A DNA stretch of 64,000 bases from Ollibium composti (GCF_004801285.1 NZ_SSNY01000007.1:1-64000), one strand, 5' to 3'. Counted from the stretch's first letter, positions 37,340 to 47,560 are shown. Program-made: numbers and translations. Notes: generated by a model not told the origin, from the letters alone.

Positions 37340-38152
37340 GTGAGTGGTGCGGCGCAGCAGATGACCGAATATCCGGAACGGCGGACGACGAGGGCGGCCG
37401 GATGGGCACGACGGACTGCGGCCTTCTCAGCCGTCCTGCTGATCTGCGTGTGGGTCGGCCACCATTTCGGCCTTGTCGAGCATCTGGCCTATCTGTGGGT
37501 GCTGGCGATCGTGGCTCTGCTCGCGGCCGTCGCGCTGATCTTCGCCGGCTTCGCCTTCTCGAAGCTGTGGCAGTACGGCGATCTCGGCGGCCGCGACCTG
37601 ACGGTCGGTGCGATGATCGCCTTGCTGGTTCTGGCACCCTATGGCGTCGCGGCCTATTGGATCGCGACGTATCCGCCGCTGCGCGACATAGCGACGGATA
37701 CGGACGATCCCTTGCTATTGACGACGGCGGCGGAGCGGACGCCGGACATGAACGCCCTGACGGAGCCGACGCCCGGCGAGCGGCGATTGCAGGACGAGAC
37801 TTATCCGCTGGTGGCGGGGCGCCGCTACGACTTGCCGTTCGACGCGGTGGTGGATGCGGTGGCGGCCGTCCTGCAACGGCGCGGCTGGCGGCTGGCCGCA
37901 CCGATCCCGCCGGCGGACGAGGCGAGCGGCGAACTGGTCATCGCCGCGGTGGCCCCGAGTTTCGTTCTGGAATTGCCGGCCGATGTGGCGATCCGGGTGG
38001 TTTCCGAAGACGACGCCACGCTGGTGGATATGCGCTCCGCTTCCCGCTATGGCCGCCACGACCTCGGCGACAACGCAGCCCGCATCGTCGAATTCCTGGC
38101 CGAACTCGACCAGCAGATCAACGGCCAGATCGGTCCCGACGCGGCCCAGTAA
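37340..38152 (+). CDS. DUF1499 domain membrane protein
   Basis: The protein has about 270 residues and three hydrophobic segments in the first 130 residues ('FSAVLLICVWVGHHFGLVEH', 'YLWVLAIVALLAAVALIFAG' and 'VGAMIALLVLAPYGVAAYW'). The DUF1499 domain follows (about 140-260), with 'YPLVAGRRYDLPFDAVVDAV' and 'VDMRSASRYGRHDLGDNAARI'. The function is unknown. The start is uncertain between GTG 37340 and ATG 37361. The gene ends 5 bp before the convergent MBL-fold gene. Confidence 0.8.
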   Translation: MSGAAQQMTEYPERRTTRAAGWARRTAAFSAVLLICVWVGHHFGLVEHLAYLWVLAIVALLAAVALIFAGFAFSKLWQYGDLGGRDLTVGAMIALLVLAPYGVAAYWIATYPPLRDIATDTDDPLLLTTAAERTPDMNALTEPTPGERRLQDETYPLVAGRRYDLPFDAVVDAVAAVLQRRGWRLAAPIPPADEASGELVIAAVAPSFVLELPADVAIRVVSEDDATLVDMRSASRYGRHDLGDNAARIVEFLAELDQQINGQIGPDAAQ

Positions 38153-38156
38153 CGGC

Positions 38157-39065
38157 TCAGCGCACCGGCAGGAAGACGCCGCCGAGCGCCGGTTCGCCGT
38201 CCGTTTCGACCGCGCCGCGCGCCACCAGGTCTTCCAGGTGGGCGAGCACGGAAAGGCCGGCGGCGCCGTGCAGGCGAGGATCGGTTTCGCGGTAGATCGC
38301 CGCCACGATCTCGGGGATCGTCCGGTCGCCTTTCTCGATACGGTCCAGTATGGCCTGTTCCCGCATCTTCCGGTGGGCCTTGAGGCCGCGCATGAAGACG
38401 CGCGGCTTGGTGACGGGGCCGCCGTGCCCCGGCAGCATCAGCCGGTCGTCGCGCGCCAGGAGCTTGTCGAGCGAGCGCATGTAGTCGGCCATCGCGCCGT
38501 CCGGCGGCGCCACGATGCTGGTCGACCAGGCCATGACGTGGTCGGCCGAGAAAAGGATTCCGCTACCCTCCAGCGCGAAGGCGGCGTGGTTGGCGGCGTG
38601 GCCCGGCGTCAGCACCGTGCGGATCGCCCAGCCGTCGCCCGATGTCAGCGCGTCGTCCGCCAGCGTCGCGTCGGGCCGGAAGGCAAGGTCGCCGCTGGCG
38701 TCGAGCCGGATGCCCTCGCCCGTCCGCAAGGCGCGGGCCGGCCGGTGCGGACCCTCGGCCAGCACCGTCGCGCCGGTTTCCTGCTGGAGCCGTGCGGCCA
38801 GTGGGGAATGATCCTTGTGGGTATGGCTGACGAAGATATGGCTGACCGGCCGCCCGTCGATCGCACGAAGCAGCGCTTGCAGATGGGCGTTGTCGTCGGG
38901 ACCTGGATCGATGACCGCCAGCGTATCCTGGCCAACCAGATAGCTGTTGGTGCCGTGGAAGGTGAACGGGCTCGGATTGCGGGCGGTAAGCCGCATCACG
39001 CCGGGCGCCACCGCGACGGCGCTACCGTAGGCAGGATCGAAGCTGGCATCGAATTTCAGGGACAT
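38157..39065 (-). CDS. MBL-fold metallo-hydrolase (LACTB2-like)
   Basis: This is a 302-residue metallo-beta-lactamase-fold hydrolase. The zinc motif is H81-x-H83-x-D85-H86 ('SHTHKDHSP'), with further ligands in 'LTPGHAANH', 'FSADHVMAW' and 'LPGHGGPV'. A C-terminal winged-helix-like segment ('DRTIPEIVAAIYRETDPRL') is typical of the LACTB2 group, which includes an endoribonuclease, but bacterial members are mostly untested. It starts at ATG 39065 and is divergent from bioY, with about 115 bp between starts. Confidence 0.85.
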   Translation of the reverse strand: MSLKFDASFDPAYGSAVAVAPGVMRLTARNPSPFTFHGTNSYLVGQDTLAVIDPGPDDNAHLQALLRAIDGRPVSHIFVSHTHKDHSPLAARLQQETGATVLAEGPHRPARALRTGEGIRLDASGDLAFRPDATLADDALTSGDGWAIRTVLTPGHAANHAAFALEGSGILFSADHVMAWSTSIVAPPDGAMADYMRSLDKLLARDDRLMLPGHGGPVTKPRVFMRGLKAHRKMREQAILDRIEKGDRTIPEIVAAIYRETDPRLHGAAGLSVLAHLEDLVARGAVETDGEPALGGVFLPVR

Positions 39066-39181
39066 TGCAGGCTCGCGCTGGGGACGGGAGGCAAAATGGA
39101 TTGCCGCAGGACGCCGGACTCAATATAGGAAAATGCGACGCCTTGTCAGGCGCCGGATTGAAATCGGGAATGGAAAGACAA

Positions 39182-39769
39182 ATGGCTCTCGCTACGACAA
39201 TGCGTCCCCTCGTTTCACTGGCCCTGCCGCAGAATCGGGCGGCGCGCCTCGCCATGCAGTTCGGCCTGGCGCTGGGCGGAACCCTGCTTCTGACCCTGTC
39301 GGCCAAGACCAAGGTGGTGCTCGGGCCGGTGGACATGAATTTGCAGACGCTGGCGGTTCTGCTGATCGCCTCGGCTTTCGGCCTGCGCCTCGGCGTTGCC
39401 ACGCTTCTGCTCTACCTTGCCGAAGGCGCCATGGGCCTGCCGGTCTTCCAGAGCACGCCGGAAAAGGGCATCGGCATCGCCTATATGCTCGGCACCACCG
39501 GCGGCTATCTCGCCGGCTTCGTCGTCATGGCGGCCATCGCCGGCTGGGCGGCCGACCGTGGCTTCGACCGCAACCTCTTCAAGCTGTTCGGCGCATTCAT
39601 GGCGGCCGAGGTCATCATGATGGCCATGGGCTTCGCCTGGCTGGCCACGCTGATCGGCGCGGAAAAGGCCTGGCAGTTCGGCGTACTTCCGTTCATCGTG
39701 CCGGACCTGGTCAAGCTGGCGCTGGCCGCGGTTTCCGTGCCGGCCGTATGGTCGCTGATCAGGAAATAG
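39182..39769 (+). CDS. bioY: Biotin transporter substrate-binding (S) component BioY
   Basis: BioY is the membrane S component that captures biotin. It works alone or with the ECF module BioMN; no BioMN genes are in this window. The 195-residue protein has about six hydrophobic segments and the family blocks 'VVLGPVDMNLQTLAVLLIAS', 'YLAEGAMGLPVF', 'TTGGYLAGFVVMA' and 'FIVPDLVKLALAA'. I chose the ATG at 39182, preceded by GGAAAG, because it gives the usual family length. An ATG at 39170 and a frame open to 39065 are alternatives. I saw no BioR-type operator upstream. Confidence 0.92.
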   Translation: MALATTMRPLVSLALPQNRAARLAMQFGLALGGTLLLTLSAKTKVVLGPVDMNLQTLAVLLIASAFGLRLGVATLLLYLAEGAMGLPVFQSTPEKGIGIAYMLGTTGGYLAGFVVMAAIAGWAADRGFDRNLFKLFGAFMAAEVIMMAMGFAWLATLIGAEKAWQFGVLPFIVPDLVKLALAAVSVPAVWSLIRK

Positions 39770-39836
39770 GCTGAAGGCCGCTTGGCGTACCGGCTTGCCG
39801 GAGCACGCGACAGCAGCGGCACACGATTTCAGATCG

Positions 39837-39870
39837 ACACGCGGCCCGGCGATGACCGGGCCGTGTGTGT
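39837..39870 (+). terminator. GC-rich hairpin after bioY
   Basis: ACACGCGGCCCGG (39837-39849) pairs with CCGGGCCGTGTGT (39856-39868) across a six-base loop with one bulge, 68 bp past the bioY stop. There is no clear T-tract, so it may stabilise or end the transcript rather than act as a classic intrinsic terminator. Confidence 0.5.
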
Positions 39871-40060
39871 ATCGGGCGCATGGTAGGAATTTGCGTCTTC
39901 GTGCCGAATGGCAAATATAATGTTCGCAAACCGGATCGATCCTGCGGGCGCCTTTCTGTAAGGGGGCATATCGACCTGCTAGAACGCGGGCACGACCGGA
40001 CGCATAGTGCCGAAGGCGCCACAGTCTGTACCCGCCTAGCGAGCTTTCCAGGCCAAAGCC

Positions 40061-40957
40061 ATGTTGACCCATCTCCAGCGCCTCGAAGCGGAATCCATCC
40101 ACATCTTCCGTGAAGTTGCGGCGAACTTCTCCAAGCCGGTGATGCTCTATTCCGTCGGCAAGGATTCGTCCGTCCTGATGCATCTGGCGATGAAGGCCTT
40201 CTATCCGGCCAAGCCGCCGTTTCCCTTCCTGCATGTCGACACCACCTGGAAGTTCCGCGAGATGATCGCCTTCCGCGACGAGATGGCGAAGAAGCTCGGC
40301 TTCGACCTGCTCGTCCACATCAACGAGGAGGGGGTGAGGGATGGCATCAATCCGTTCGACCATGGTTCGAACACCCACACCCACATCATGAAGACGGTAG
40401 GGCTTCGCCAGGCGCTCGACAAATACGGTTTCGACGCCGCGCTGGGCGGGGCGCGGCGCGACGAGGAGAAGTCGCGCGCCAAGGAACGCATATTCTCCTT
40501 CCGCAATGCGAGCCACGCCTGGGACCCGAAGAGCCAGCGGCCTGAAATGTGGAACATCTACAACACACGCATTTCTGCCGGCGAGTCGATCCGCGTCTTC
40601 CCTCTGTCCAACTGGACCGAGCTCGATATCTGGCAGTACATCCTGCAGGAAGACATCCCCATCGTACCGCTCTATTTCGCCAGGCCGCGGCCGGTGGTCG
40701 AGCGCGACGGCATGCTGATCATGAAGGACGACGAGCGCATGAAGCTGAGGCCCGGCGAGCGCGTCGAAAACCGCATGGTGCGGTTCCGTACGCTCGGCTG
40801 CTATCCGCTGACGGGCGCCATCGAATCCGATGCCGACACACTGGAAGCCATCGTCGGCGAGATGCTGACGGCACGCACCTCCGAGCGGCAGGGCCGCCTC
40901 ATCGACCGCGACGAAGCCGGCTCCATGGAAAAAAAGAAGCGCGAAGGGTATTTTTGA
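40061..40957 (+). CDS. cysD: Sulfate adenylyltransferase subunit 2 (CysD)
   Basis: CysD is the adenylyl-transferring subunit of ATP sulfurylase; with CysN it makes adenosine 5'-phosphosulfate from sulfate and ATP. The 298-residue PP-loop protein has '[20 protein letters not shown]', '[20 protein letters not shown]' and '[11 protein letters not shown]', with the C-terminal '[20 protein letters not shown]' that is near invariant in CysD. CysNC starts 2 bp after its stop, so the two are co-translated. A 290-bp gap upstream probably holds the promoter. Confidence 0.96.
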   Translation: MLTHLQRLEAESIHIFREVAANFSKPVMLYSVGKDSSVLMHLAMKAFYPAKPPFPFLHVDTTWKFREMIAFRDEMAKKLGFDLLVHINEEGVRDGINPFDHGSNTHTHIMKTVGLRQALDKYGFDAALGGARRDEEKSRAKERIFSFRNASHAWDPKSQRPEMWNIYNTRISAGESIRVFPLSNWTELDIWQYILQEDIPIVPLYFARPRPVVERDGMLIMKDDERMKLRPGERVENRMVRFRTLGCYPLTGAIESDADTLEAIVGEMLTARTSERQGRLIDRDEAGSMEKKKREGYF

Positions 40958-40959
40958 CG

Positions 40960-42912
40960 ATGCGCTCGACCGCCGAGACCCTTTCCGAAGCCCGCACGGC
41001 CGCCGGAACAGACAGCGTGCGTGACTACCTGCTCGCGCAGGAGAAGAAGTCGCTGTTGCGCTTTTTGACATGCGGCTCGGTGGATGACGGCAAGTCCACG
41101 CTGATCGGTCGGCTCCTGTCCGATACGCGCCAGATATTCGAGGACCAGCTCGCCGCGCTGGAGCGCGATTCCCGCAAGCACGGCACAACCGGCGAGGAGG
41201 TCGATTTCGCCCTGCTGGTCGACGGGCTGGAGGCCGAGCGCGAGCAGGGCATCACCATCGATGTCGCCTACCGCTTCTTCGCCACGCCGAAACGCAAGTT
41301 CATCGTCGCCGATACGCCCGGCCACGAGCAGTACACGCGCAACATGGCGACCGGCGCTTCCACCGCCGATCTTGCCATCGTGCTCGTGGACGCCCGTCAG
41401 GGCGTCCTGCGCCAGACACGACGCCATTCCATCATCGCTTCGCTGCTCGGCATCCGCCACATCGTGGTTGCGGTGAACAAGATCGATCTCGTCGGTTTCG
41501 ACGAGGCGGTGTTCGCAAAGATCGCGGAAGACTATCGCGCCTTCGCGGCCGACCTCGGCTTCAAGTCCATCGTCCCTATCCCCTTGTCTGCTCGCTATGG
41601 CGACAACGTCACCGCGCGCTCGCCGCGCATGAACTGGTATGCCGGGCCGACGCTGATCGGGCATCTGGAGACCGTGGCCGTCGAGGACGAGGCACTTGCG
41701 CTGCCGTTCCGGTTCCCCGTTCAATACGTGAACCGGCCCAATCTCGACTTCCGCGGTTTCGCCGGCACGATAGCGTCAGGCAGCGTTGCCGAGGGCGACG
41801 AGATCGTCGTCGCCAAATCGGGAACGTCGGCGCGCGTGAAGCGCATCGTCACACGGGACGGTGACCTGAAGGAAGCTATGGCAGGGCAGGCTGTTACGCT
41901 GGTGCTGGACGAGGAGATCGAGGTTTCGCGCGGCAACATGCTGGTGGCGGCGGCCGCAAGGCCCCAGGTTGCCGACCAGTTCGCCGCCAACATCGTATGG
42001 TTCGACGAGCAGGCGTTGCTGCCCGGCCGTTCCTACATCCTGCGCACCGCCACCGACCAGGCGAGCGCGACCGTTTCCGAGCTGAAGCATCGGCTCAACG
42101 TCAACGACTTCGCACATGAGGCGGCGAAGTCGCTGGCCATGAACGAGGTCGGTGTCGTCAGCATCGCCACGCGCGCGCCTGTCGTCTTCGATCCCTTCGC
42201 GCAGAACAGGGCGACCGGCGCTTTCATCCTCGTCGACCGCATCACCAATGCTACCGTCGGCGCGGGCATGATCCTGCATCCCCTGCGTCGTGCGGAGAAC
42301 ATCCACTGGCAGTCGCTGGACGTCGGCAAGCGCGCCCGCGCCGACATGAAGAACCAGCGTCCGGCCGTTCTCTGGTTCACCGGCCTGTCGGGTTCCGGCA
42401 AGTCGACCATCGCCAACCTCCTGGAGAAGAAGCTTCACGCCACCGGCCGCCACACCTACCTGCTGGACGGCGACAACGTCCGGCATGGCCTGAACCGCGA
42501 TCTCGGCTTCACCGATGCCGACCGCGTGGAAAACATCCGCCGTGTCGCGGAGGTGGCGAAGCTGATGGCGGATGCCGGTTTGATCGTCATCGTGTCCTTC
42601 ATCTCGCCCTTCAAGGCCGAGCGGCGCATGGCGCGCGAGCTGATGGTCGGCGGCGAATTCGTCGAGGTTTTCGTGGATACGCCCTTCGAGGAATGCGCCC
42701 GGCGCGATCCCAAGGGCCTTTACGCCCGCGCGCTGAAGGGCGAGATCAAGAACTTCACCGGCGTCGATTCGCCATACGAGGCTCCCGAAAACCCCGAAGT
42801 CCGCCTAAAGACGCTGGGCCGCACGCCCGAAGACATGGTGGATATTCTCGACCGCTGGCTGGCGGAGCGCGACCTTGCGGAGGACAGTTACGACGATGGC
42901 GGCGGTATCTGA
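40960..42912 (+). CDS. cysN: Bifunctional CysN-CysC: sulfate adenylyltransferase large subunit / APS kinase
   Basis: This is a fusion of the GTPase subunit of ATP sulfurylase with APS kinase, as in rhizobial CysNC/NodQ; the product is PAPS. The 650-residue protein starts with an EF-Tu-like GTPase: '[15 protein letters not shown]' (about 39-53), '[14 protein letters not shown]' and 'VNKID'. Beta-barrel domains follow. APS kinase has a second P-loop '[18 protein letters not shown]' (about 472) and '[15 protein letters not shown]'. I chose ATG 40960 because it lies 2 bp after cysD and fits the family start. cysQ overlaps its end by 17 bp. Confidence 0.96.
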   Translation: MRSTAETLSEARTAAGTDSVRDYLLAQEKKSLLRFLTCGSVDDGKSTLIGRLLSDTRQIFEDQLAALERDSRKHGTTGEEVDFALLVDGLEAEREQGITIDVAYRFFATPKRKFIVADTPGHEQYTRNMATGASTADLAIVLVDARQGVLRQTRRHSIIASLLGIRHIVVAVNKIDLVGFDEAVFAKIAEDYRAFAADLGFKSIVPIPLSARYGDNVTARSPRMNWYAGPTLIGHLETVAVEDEALALPFRFPVQYVNRPNLDFRGFAGTIASGSVAEGDEIVVAKSGTSARVKRIVTRDGDLKEAMAGQAVTLVLDEEIEVSRGNMLVAAAARPQVADQFAANIVWFDEQALLPGRSYILRTATDQASATVSELKHRLNVNDFAHEAAKSLAMNEVGVVSIATRAPVVFDPFAQNRATGAFILVDRITNATVGAGMILHPLRRAENIHWQSLDVGKRARADMKNQRPAVLWFTGLSGSGKSTIANLLEKKLHATGRHTYLLDGDNVRHGLNRDLGFTDADRVENIRRVAEVAKLMADAGLIVIVSFISPFKAERRMARELMVGGEFVEVFVDTPFEECARRDPKGLYARALKGEIKNFTGVDSPYEAPENPEVRLKTLGRTPEDMVDILDRWLAERDLAEDSYDDGGGI

Positions 42913-43696
42913 CGACGCGGCTTTGGTGGCGCTGTTCGAGCGGCTGGCCTTGGAAGCCGGCCGCGAGGTCATGCGCGTCTATCGGGAAGGCTGTGAGGTG
43001 GACCGCAAGGCCGACGCCTCTCCGGTCACCGAAGCCGACAGGAAGGCGGAAAAAATCATCCTCGCCGGCCTGCGCGCCGCTTGTCCGCACGTCCCCTGCG
43101 TCGCCGAGGAAGAAGTTTCGGCAGGCATTGTGCCGGCCGATCTCGGCGCGGAATTCTTCCTCATCGATCCGCTCGACGGCACGAAGGAATTCGTCAATCG
43201 CCGCACCGACTTCACCGTCAACATCGCGCTGGTCCGTAACGGCGTGCCGCAGGTCGGCGTGGTCTTCGCGCCTTGCACCGGCAAGCTCTATTCCGGCCTG
43301 CCCGGCCATGCCGAGGCTGCCGAGGTCGATGCTGATTTCCGTGTCGCGGATCGCCGGCCGATCGCCGCGCGCCAGGGCGTGAAGCCGCTCGCCGTCGTCG
43401 CCAGCCGTTCGCACAACACGCCTGAAACCGAAGCCTATATCGCGAGCCTCGGCGGGGCCGAGATCGTCTCGGTCGGCTCGTCGCTGAAATTCTGCCTGGT
43501 GGCGGGCGCGGAGGCAGACGTCTATCCGCGCTTCGGCCGCACCATGGAATGGGACACCGCGGCGGGCGACGCGGTGCTGCGCGCCGCCGGCGGCGTCACC
43601 GTCACGCTGGACGGCGCGCCGCTTCGCTACGGCAAGCGCAACCAGCCCGACGACGCGGATTTCGCCAATCCGCATTTCATCGCAAAGGGCAGGTAG
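42896..43696 (+). CDS. cysQ: 3'(2'),5'-bisphosphate nucleotidase CysQ
   Basis: CysQ hydrolyses 3'-phosphoadenosine 5'-phosphate, the by-product of PAPS use, and so keeps sulfate assimilation moving. The 266-residue protein belongs to the inositol-monophosphatase fold. Metal-binding motifs are 'VAEEEVSAG', '[17 protein letters not shown]' and '[18 protein letters not shown]'. I chose ATG 42896, which overlaps the cysNC end and has the usual family length; a frame open to 42875 is less likely. Its place at the end of cysD-cysNC fits the role. Confidence 0.93.
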   Translation: MAAVSDDAALVALFERLALEAGREVMRVYREGCEVDRKADASPVTEADRKAEKIILAGLRAACPHVPCVAEEEVSAGIVPADLGAEFFLIDPLDGTKEFVNRRTDFTVNIALVRNGVPQVGVVFAPCTGKLYSGLPGHAEAAEVDADFRVADRRPIAARQGVKPLAVVASRSHNTPETEAYIASLGGAEIVSVGSSLKFCLVAGAEADVYPRFGRTMEWDTAAGDAVLRAAGGVTVTLDGAPLRYGKRNQPDDADFANPHFIAKGR

Positions 43697-43758
43697 GGAA
43701 GGGCGCTTAGCCGAGAGCGAATCGGACGCCCGAGGCCTTGGCGGAGGGGTGCGCGGCG

Positions 43759-44898
43759 CTACTCCGCCGCCTCGGCCGAGTTGGAGCCGACATAATTGCG
43801 GATCGTCTCGATGATCCGGTCCTGGTCGGCTTCGCTGAGATAGGGATGCATCGGCAGGCACAGGATGTTTTGCGGCAGCGTCTCCGAAACCTTCAGCCCG
43901 GTCGGCGTGCGCGGATAGTCACGATAGGCGACCTGCTCGTGCAGCGGCTTGACGTAATAGATGACCGAGGGGATGCCCTTTTCGGTCAGGTGCGCCCTGA
44001 GCCCGTCCCGCTTCGGCGTTTCGATCGCATACTGCGCCCAAGCCGAGCGACCGTGGCCGGGATTGTTCGCGGCCTTGACCACGTCGCCCAGGCCGTCCGC
44101 ATAGCGCTGCGCCACCGTCCGGCGCGCCTCCATCTCGTCTTCGATGATGGCCAGCTTCTCGATCAGGATCGCCGCCTGCAGCGTGTCGAGGCGCGAATTG
44201 ATACCGACATGGACGTTGTCATATTGCGTCTCGCCCTTGCCGTGGAAAGCGAAGGAGCGCAGCCTGTCGGCAAGAGCCGCGTCGTTGGTGAACATCGCAC
44301 CGCCGTCGCCGTAGCAGCCGAGCGGCTTGGCCGGATAGAAGCTGGTGCCGGCGACATGGCCGAACGCGCCGCACATCTTGCCGTCGGCCGAGCCGCCGAT
44401 GGACTGCGCCGCATCTTCGATGACCAAAAGGTTCTCGCGCCTAGCGATCGCCATGATGGCGTCGTAGTCGGCGGCGAGCCCGAACAGGTCGACCGGGATG
44501 ATCGCCTTCGGCTTCAGGCGGCCTTCCTTCTTCACCATGGCGATCGCCGCCTCGAGGCTTGCGAGGTCGATGTTATAGGTGTCGGCATCGACATCGACGA
44601 ACACTGGCTCGGCCTTGGCCAGCGCCACCACCTCGGCGGTCGCCGCGAAAGTGAAGCTCGGCACGAACACGGCATCACCGGGTCCGATACCGGAGGCATA
44701 GAGCGGCAGGAGCAGGGCGTCGGTGCCGTTGGCGCAGGCTATGACATGCTCGACCCCGACATAGGCGGCAAGCTTCTTTTCGAACTCCGCGACCTGCGGG
44801 CCGAGGATGTAGCGGCCTTCCTCGACCACCGCATCGATGGCCGCCTTCAACCTGCTGCTGATGCGCTCGCGCTGGGCGCCGAGATCGATGAATTGCAT
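43759..44898 (-). CDS. DegT/DnrJ/EryC1/StrS-family sugar aminotransferase
   Basis: This 379-residue PLP-dependent enzyme is expected to aminate a keto nucleotide sugar. Motifs are 'FIDLGAQRERI', 'GPQVAEFEKKLAAYVGVEHV', 'ACANGTDALLLPLYASGIGP', the PLP Asp in 'LLVIEDAAQSIGGSADGK' and the Schiff-base Lys in 'TSFYPAKPLGCYGDGG'. It belongs to the WlbE/DegT branch that often acts on UDP-3-keto-GlcNAcA-type sugars, which is uncertain here. No other sugar-nucleotide gene is adjacent. ATG 44898 is preferred over GTG 44910. It is convergent with cysQ. Confidence 0.85.
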   Translation of the reverse strand: MQFIDLGAQRERISSRLKAAIDAVVEEGRYILGPQVAEFEKKLAAYVGVEHVIACANGTDALLLPLYASGIGPGDAVFVPSFTFAATAEVVALAKAEPVFVDVDADTYNIDLASLEAAIAMVKKEGRLKPKAIIPVDLFGLAADYDAIMAIARRENLLVIEDAAQSIGGSADGKMCGAFGHVAGTSFYPAKPLGCYGDGGAMFTNDAALADRLRSFAFHGKGETQYDNVHVGINSRLDTLQAAILIEKLAIIEDEMEARRTVAQRYADGLGDVVKAANNPGHGRSAWAQYAIETPKRDGLRAHLTEKGIPSVIYYVKPLHEQVAYRDYPRTPTGLKVSETLPQNILCLPMHPYLSEADQDRIIETIRNYVGSNSAEAAE

Positions 44899-45101
44899 GA
44901 CGTTCCACACTTCTCAATCTGATGTGGGGTCGCTGGTAGCAGAGTTGCAGCTGTCACGAAAGGCGCAGCCCTTCGGCCGCAAGGCGCGCCTGTTACCGAC
45001 TGACGGTGGAAACGGCCGGGTTCCGGCCGGATTCTCGTCTCGTCGCCAAGCTGGTGACGGCGCGCAACATATTGTGATTGGCGTGGTTGCCCCGGCTGGC
45101 T

Positions 45102-46025
45102 TCAGGCGATCTCGTGCCGCCAGGGTGGATTGGCGCCGGCGCGCGAAACCGTGACGGCCGCCGCGCGTGCGCCGAGGTTGAGCGCCTGCTCGATGGCGTC
45201 GCGCGGCAGGTTGCCGAGGGCTGCTTTCGTCAGCAGGCCCTGCTCATGCAGCGAGGCCAGGATGCCGGCATTGAAAGTGTCGCCGGCGCCGACGGTGTCG
45301 ACGACCTCGACCTGTCGCGGCATAACGGTGACGGCATGGTTGCGTGTGTAGCCTATGGCGCCCTTGCTGCCTTGCGTCAGTACAATGAGCTTGGGGCCGC
45401 GCTCCAGCCAGCCCCGGATGACATCTTCCGCGGAACCCGCTTCCCCGAACCAGGCGAGGTCCTCGTCCGACAGTTTGACGATGTCGGCCATCGTCATCAT
45501 GCGGCGGATGCGCTCGGCGTGCCTGGCACGGTCGGGAATGAAGCCGGGGCGGATGTTCGGGTCGAGCATCGTCACCCGTTTCGCGTGCTCGCGCGCCATC
45601 AAGGCTTCATAGGTGGAACCGCAGGGCTCTGGAATGAGGCTGATGGCGCCGAACAGCAGCGCCTCGACGTCGCCGGCGAGGTCGGGCAGGTCCTCGGGCG
45701 AAAGCATGCGCCCGGCCGTGCCTTCGTCGTAGAAGACGTAAGTAGCATGGCCGTCCTTCAGATCGACGAAGGCGAGCGTGGTCGGGCGCGCCGAGAAGTG
45801 GGCGTAGCGCGTGCCGGCCCTGCTTTCGGCCAGGACGCGCGCGATCTGCTGGCCGAACAGGTCGGTGGAGAGGCCGGAGAAGAATTCGACCGGCACGCCG
45901 AGGCGACCGAGCGCGATGGCCGTGTTGAACACCGCACCGCCGGCATAGGGCGCGAAGGCCGGTTCCCCGGCGGCCGAGCGGCGCGGCAGCATGTCGATGA
46001 GGGCCTCGCCGCAACACAGGATCAT
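45102..46025 (-). CDS. PfkB-family carbohydrate kinase (probable fructokinase)
   Basis: This 307-residue ribokinase-fold kinase has the N-terminal 'GEALIDMLPR' and the sugar-binding 'GGAVFNTAIALGRLGVPVEF', and ends with the catalytic 'VDTVGAGDTFNAGILASL', whose Asp is the base. Fructokinase is the likeliest role because of overall similarity to that group and the linked ROK regulator. Its ATG overlaps the ROK stop as ATGA, so both are translated together. No transporter genes are adjacent. Confidence 0.85.
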   Translation of the reverse strand: MILCCGEALIDMLPRRSAAGEPAFAPYAGGAVFNTAIALGRLGVPVEFFSGLSTDLFGQQIARVLAESRAGTRYAHFSARPTTLAFVDLKDGHATYVFYDEGTAGRMLSPEDLPDLAGDVEALLFGAISLIPEPCGSTYEALMAREHAKRVTMLDPNIRPGFIPDRARHAERIRRMMTMADIVKLSDEDLAWFGEAGSAEDVIRGWLERGPKLIVLTQGSKGAIGYTRNHAVTVMPRQVEVVDTVGAGDTFNAGILASLHEQGLLTKAALGNLPRDAIEQALNLGARAAAVTVSRAGANPPWRHEIA

Positions 46026-47272
46026 GATGGCCTGCTTTCTTCCATGTGGGTCGCGCCGGTGAGGGCCGTGGCGCCGAGAAGGAATCGTTCGGAAAGAGGC
46101 AGGCTCGCCCCGCCCAGCGCACGCGCATGGATGCCAACGGTTCCTTCACGCACCACCGGCAGCTTGAGGCCCTCGGCATCGATCCGGCCGACGGCTTTCG
46201 CCACCGCCTCCACCAGCCGGCGGCGCACCGCGGTCGGCATCCAGCCGTCAATGACGGCCGCCTCGAAATCGATCACCGAAGAGGCGGCGACGATGGCGTA
46301 GGCCAGCGCGTCCGCCGCGTCGGCGATCCAGGCGTCGAGTTCCGGGCCGATGTCGCCCCAGTCCTGGGGCGAGGTCCACAGATGCGACGCTTCGATCCCG
46401 CGCGCGGCGAGCGTCCTTTCCAGGACAGCGATGGAAGCCCTGTCGATGAGCTGGGTCGGCCTGCCGTCCGGCCCCGGTACCGGCATCGAGCCCAGCGCCC
46501 CGGCGTTGCCGGTCCTGCCGCCGTAGAGCCTGCCGTCTAGCACGATGCCGCCGCCGGCGAAGGCGCCGATATAGAAATAGACGAAATCGCGCAGGCTGGC
46601 TGCCTGCCCGAACACCATCTCGGCACCGCAGGCGGAGGTCGCGTCGTTCTGCAGGTGGACCGGGAAGTCGCACAGGGCCTGGATCTCGGCGCGTATGTCG
46701 CAATGGCGCCAGGCGTCCATGACCTCGCGGGGCGCGCCGGCGGCGTCGATCCAGTTCCAGAGTTCGAACGGCATGGCGATGCCGAGGCCGGCGATACGCC
46801 CGTTCTGCCTGGCGTCGAGGCCGCTGCGCAACTCCTTCAAACCGGTGGCGACGAATGCCACGGTCTCGCCGGTCGTCGGGTAGCGATAGGAATGGTGCAG
46901 CATGGAACGCACGCTGCCGAGGAAATCGATGAGCACCAGTTCGGCGCTGCGCCGGCCGATCTTGAGGCCGATGAAGAAGGCACCGTCCGGGTCGAGAGCC
47001 ATCGGCACGGACGGTTGGCCGATGCGCCCGCGCACCGGTGCCTGCCGAACGAGCAGGCCGTCGGCCTCCAGCTCGCGCATGATGACGGAGACGGTCTGCG
47101 CCGAGAGCCCGGTCATGCGGGCGATGTCAGACTTGGCAAGGCTGCCGTGCTGGCGCACCAGCGACAGCACCAGCCGTTCGTTATGGGCACGCATGCCGCT
47201 CTGGTTCGTGCCGCGATGGAGCGGGCCCGTCGCGGCTTCGCGCGAACCGTGCCTGATAACGTCGCCGTCCAC
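46022..47272 (-). CDS. ROK-family transcriptional regulator
   Basis: This 416-residue repressor-type protein has an N-terminal winged HTH (about 47-68, 'KSDIARMTGLSAQTVSVIMR') and a ROK sugar-kinase-like domain with 'ALDPDGAFFIGLKIGRRSAE' and 'FPVHLQNDATSACGAEMVFG'. The DNA-binding part suggests regulation by a sugar, probably the one phosphorylated by the adjacent kinase. I chose GTG 47272 because GGAGG lies five bases upstream; the frame is open to TTG 47341. A 9-bp inverted repeat at 47343-47367 upstream is a good operator candidate. Confidence 0.85.
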   Translation of the reverse strand: MDGDVIRHGSREAATGPLHRGTNQSGMRAHNERLVLSLVRQHGSLAKSDIARMTGLSAQTVSVIMRELEADGLLVRQAPVRGRIGQPSVPMALDPDGAFFIGLKIGRRSAELVLIDFLGSVRSMLHHSYRYPTTGETVAFVATGLKELRSGLDARQNGRIAGLGIAMPFELWNWIDAAGAPREVMDAWRHCDIRAEIQALCDFPVHLQNDATSACGAEMVFGQAASLRDFVYFYIGAFAGGGIVLDGRLYGGRTGNAGALGSMPVPGPDGRPTQLIDRASIAVLERTLAARGIEASHLWTSPQDWGDIGPELDAWIADAADALAYAIVAASSVIDFEAAVIDGWMPTAVRRRLVEAVAKAVGRIDAEGLKLPVVREGTVGIHARALGGASLPLSERFLLGATALTGATHMEESRPS

Positions 47273-47342
47273 CCCGTCCTCCCGCCGTTGCCTTCCGCGC
47301 TGTTTTCTCGTCAAATTGCGCAAGCTTGGCAAGGCTGTCAAT

Positions 47343-47367
47343 AATAAATAAGAGTGATTTATTTATT
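47343..47367. promoter_or_regulatory. Palindromic operator candidate upstream of the ROK gene
   Basis: AATAAATAA (47343-47351) and TTATTTATT (47359-47367) form perfect 9-bp arms around a 7-bp spacer, in a very AT-rich patch of otherwise GC-rich DNA. It lies 70 bp before the ROK GTG start and about 190 bp before glgP, so autoregulation of the ROK-kinase operon is the simplest reading. Confidence 0.55.
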
Positions 47368-47560
47368 GTCAAACTGATGCTAAGGCGTTCCTCGCAGGCT
47401 GGCTTGGGCGCCGATCATGCAGTGCTGTCCATTGCGGTTGGCAAGATTTAAATCGATTGAAAACGACAAGAGATATCGGCTAGCATGAAACGGATGGAAT
47501 GATAGAACGGGGTGAGCGGCCGCGGTCGCACCGTTTCGAAAGCCAATTACCAGAGGCCAC

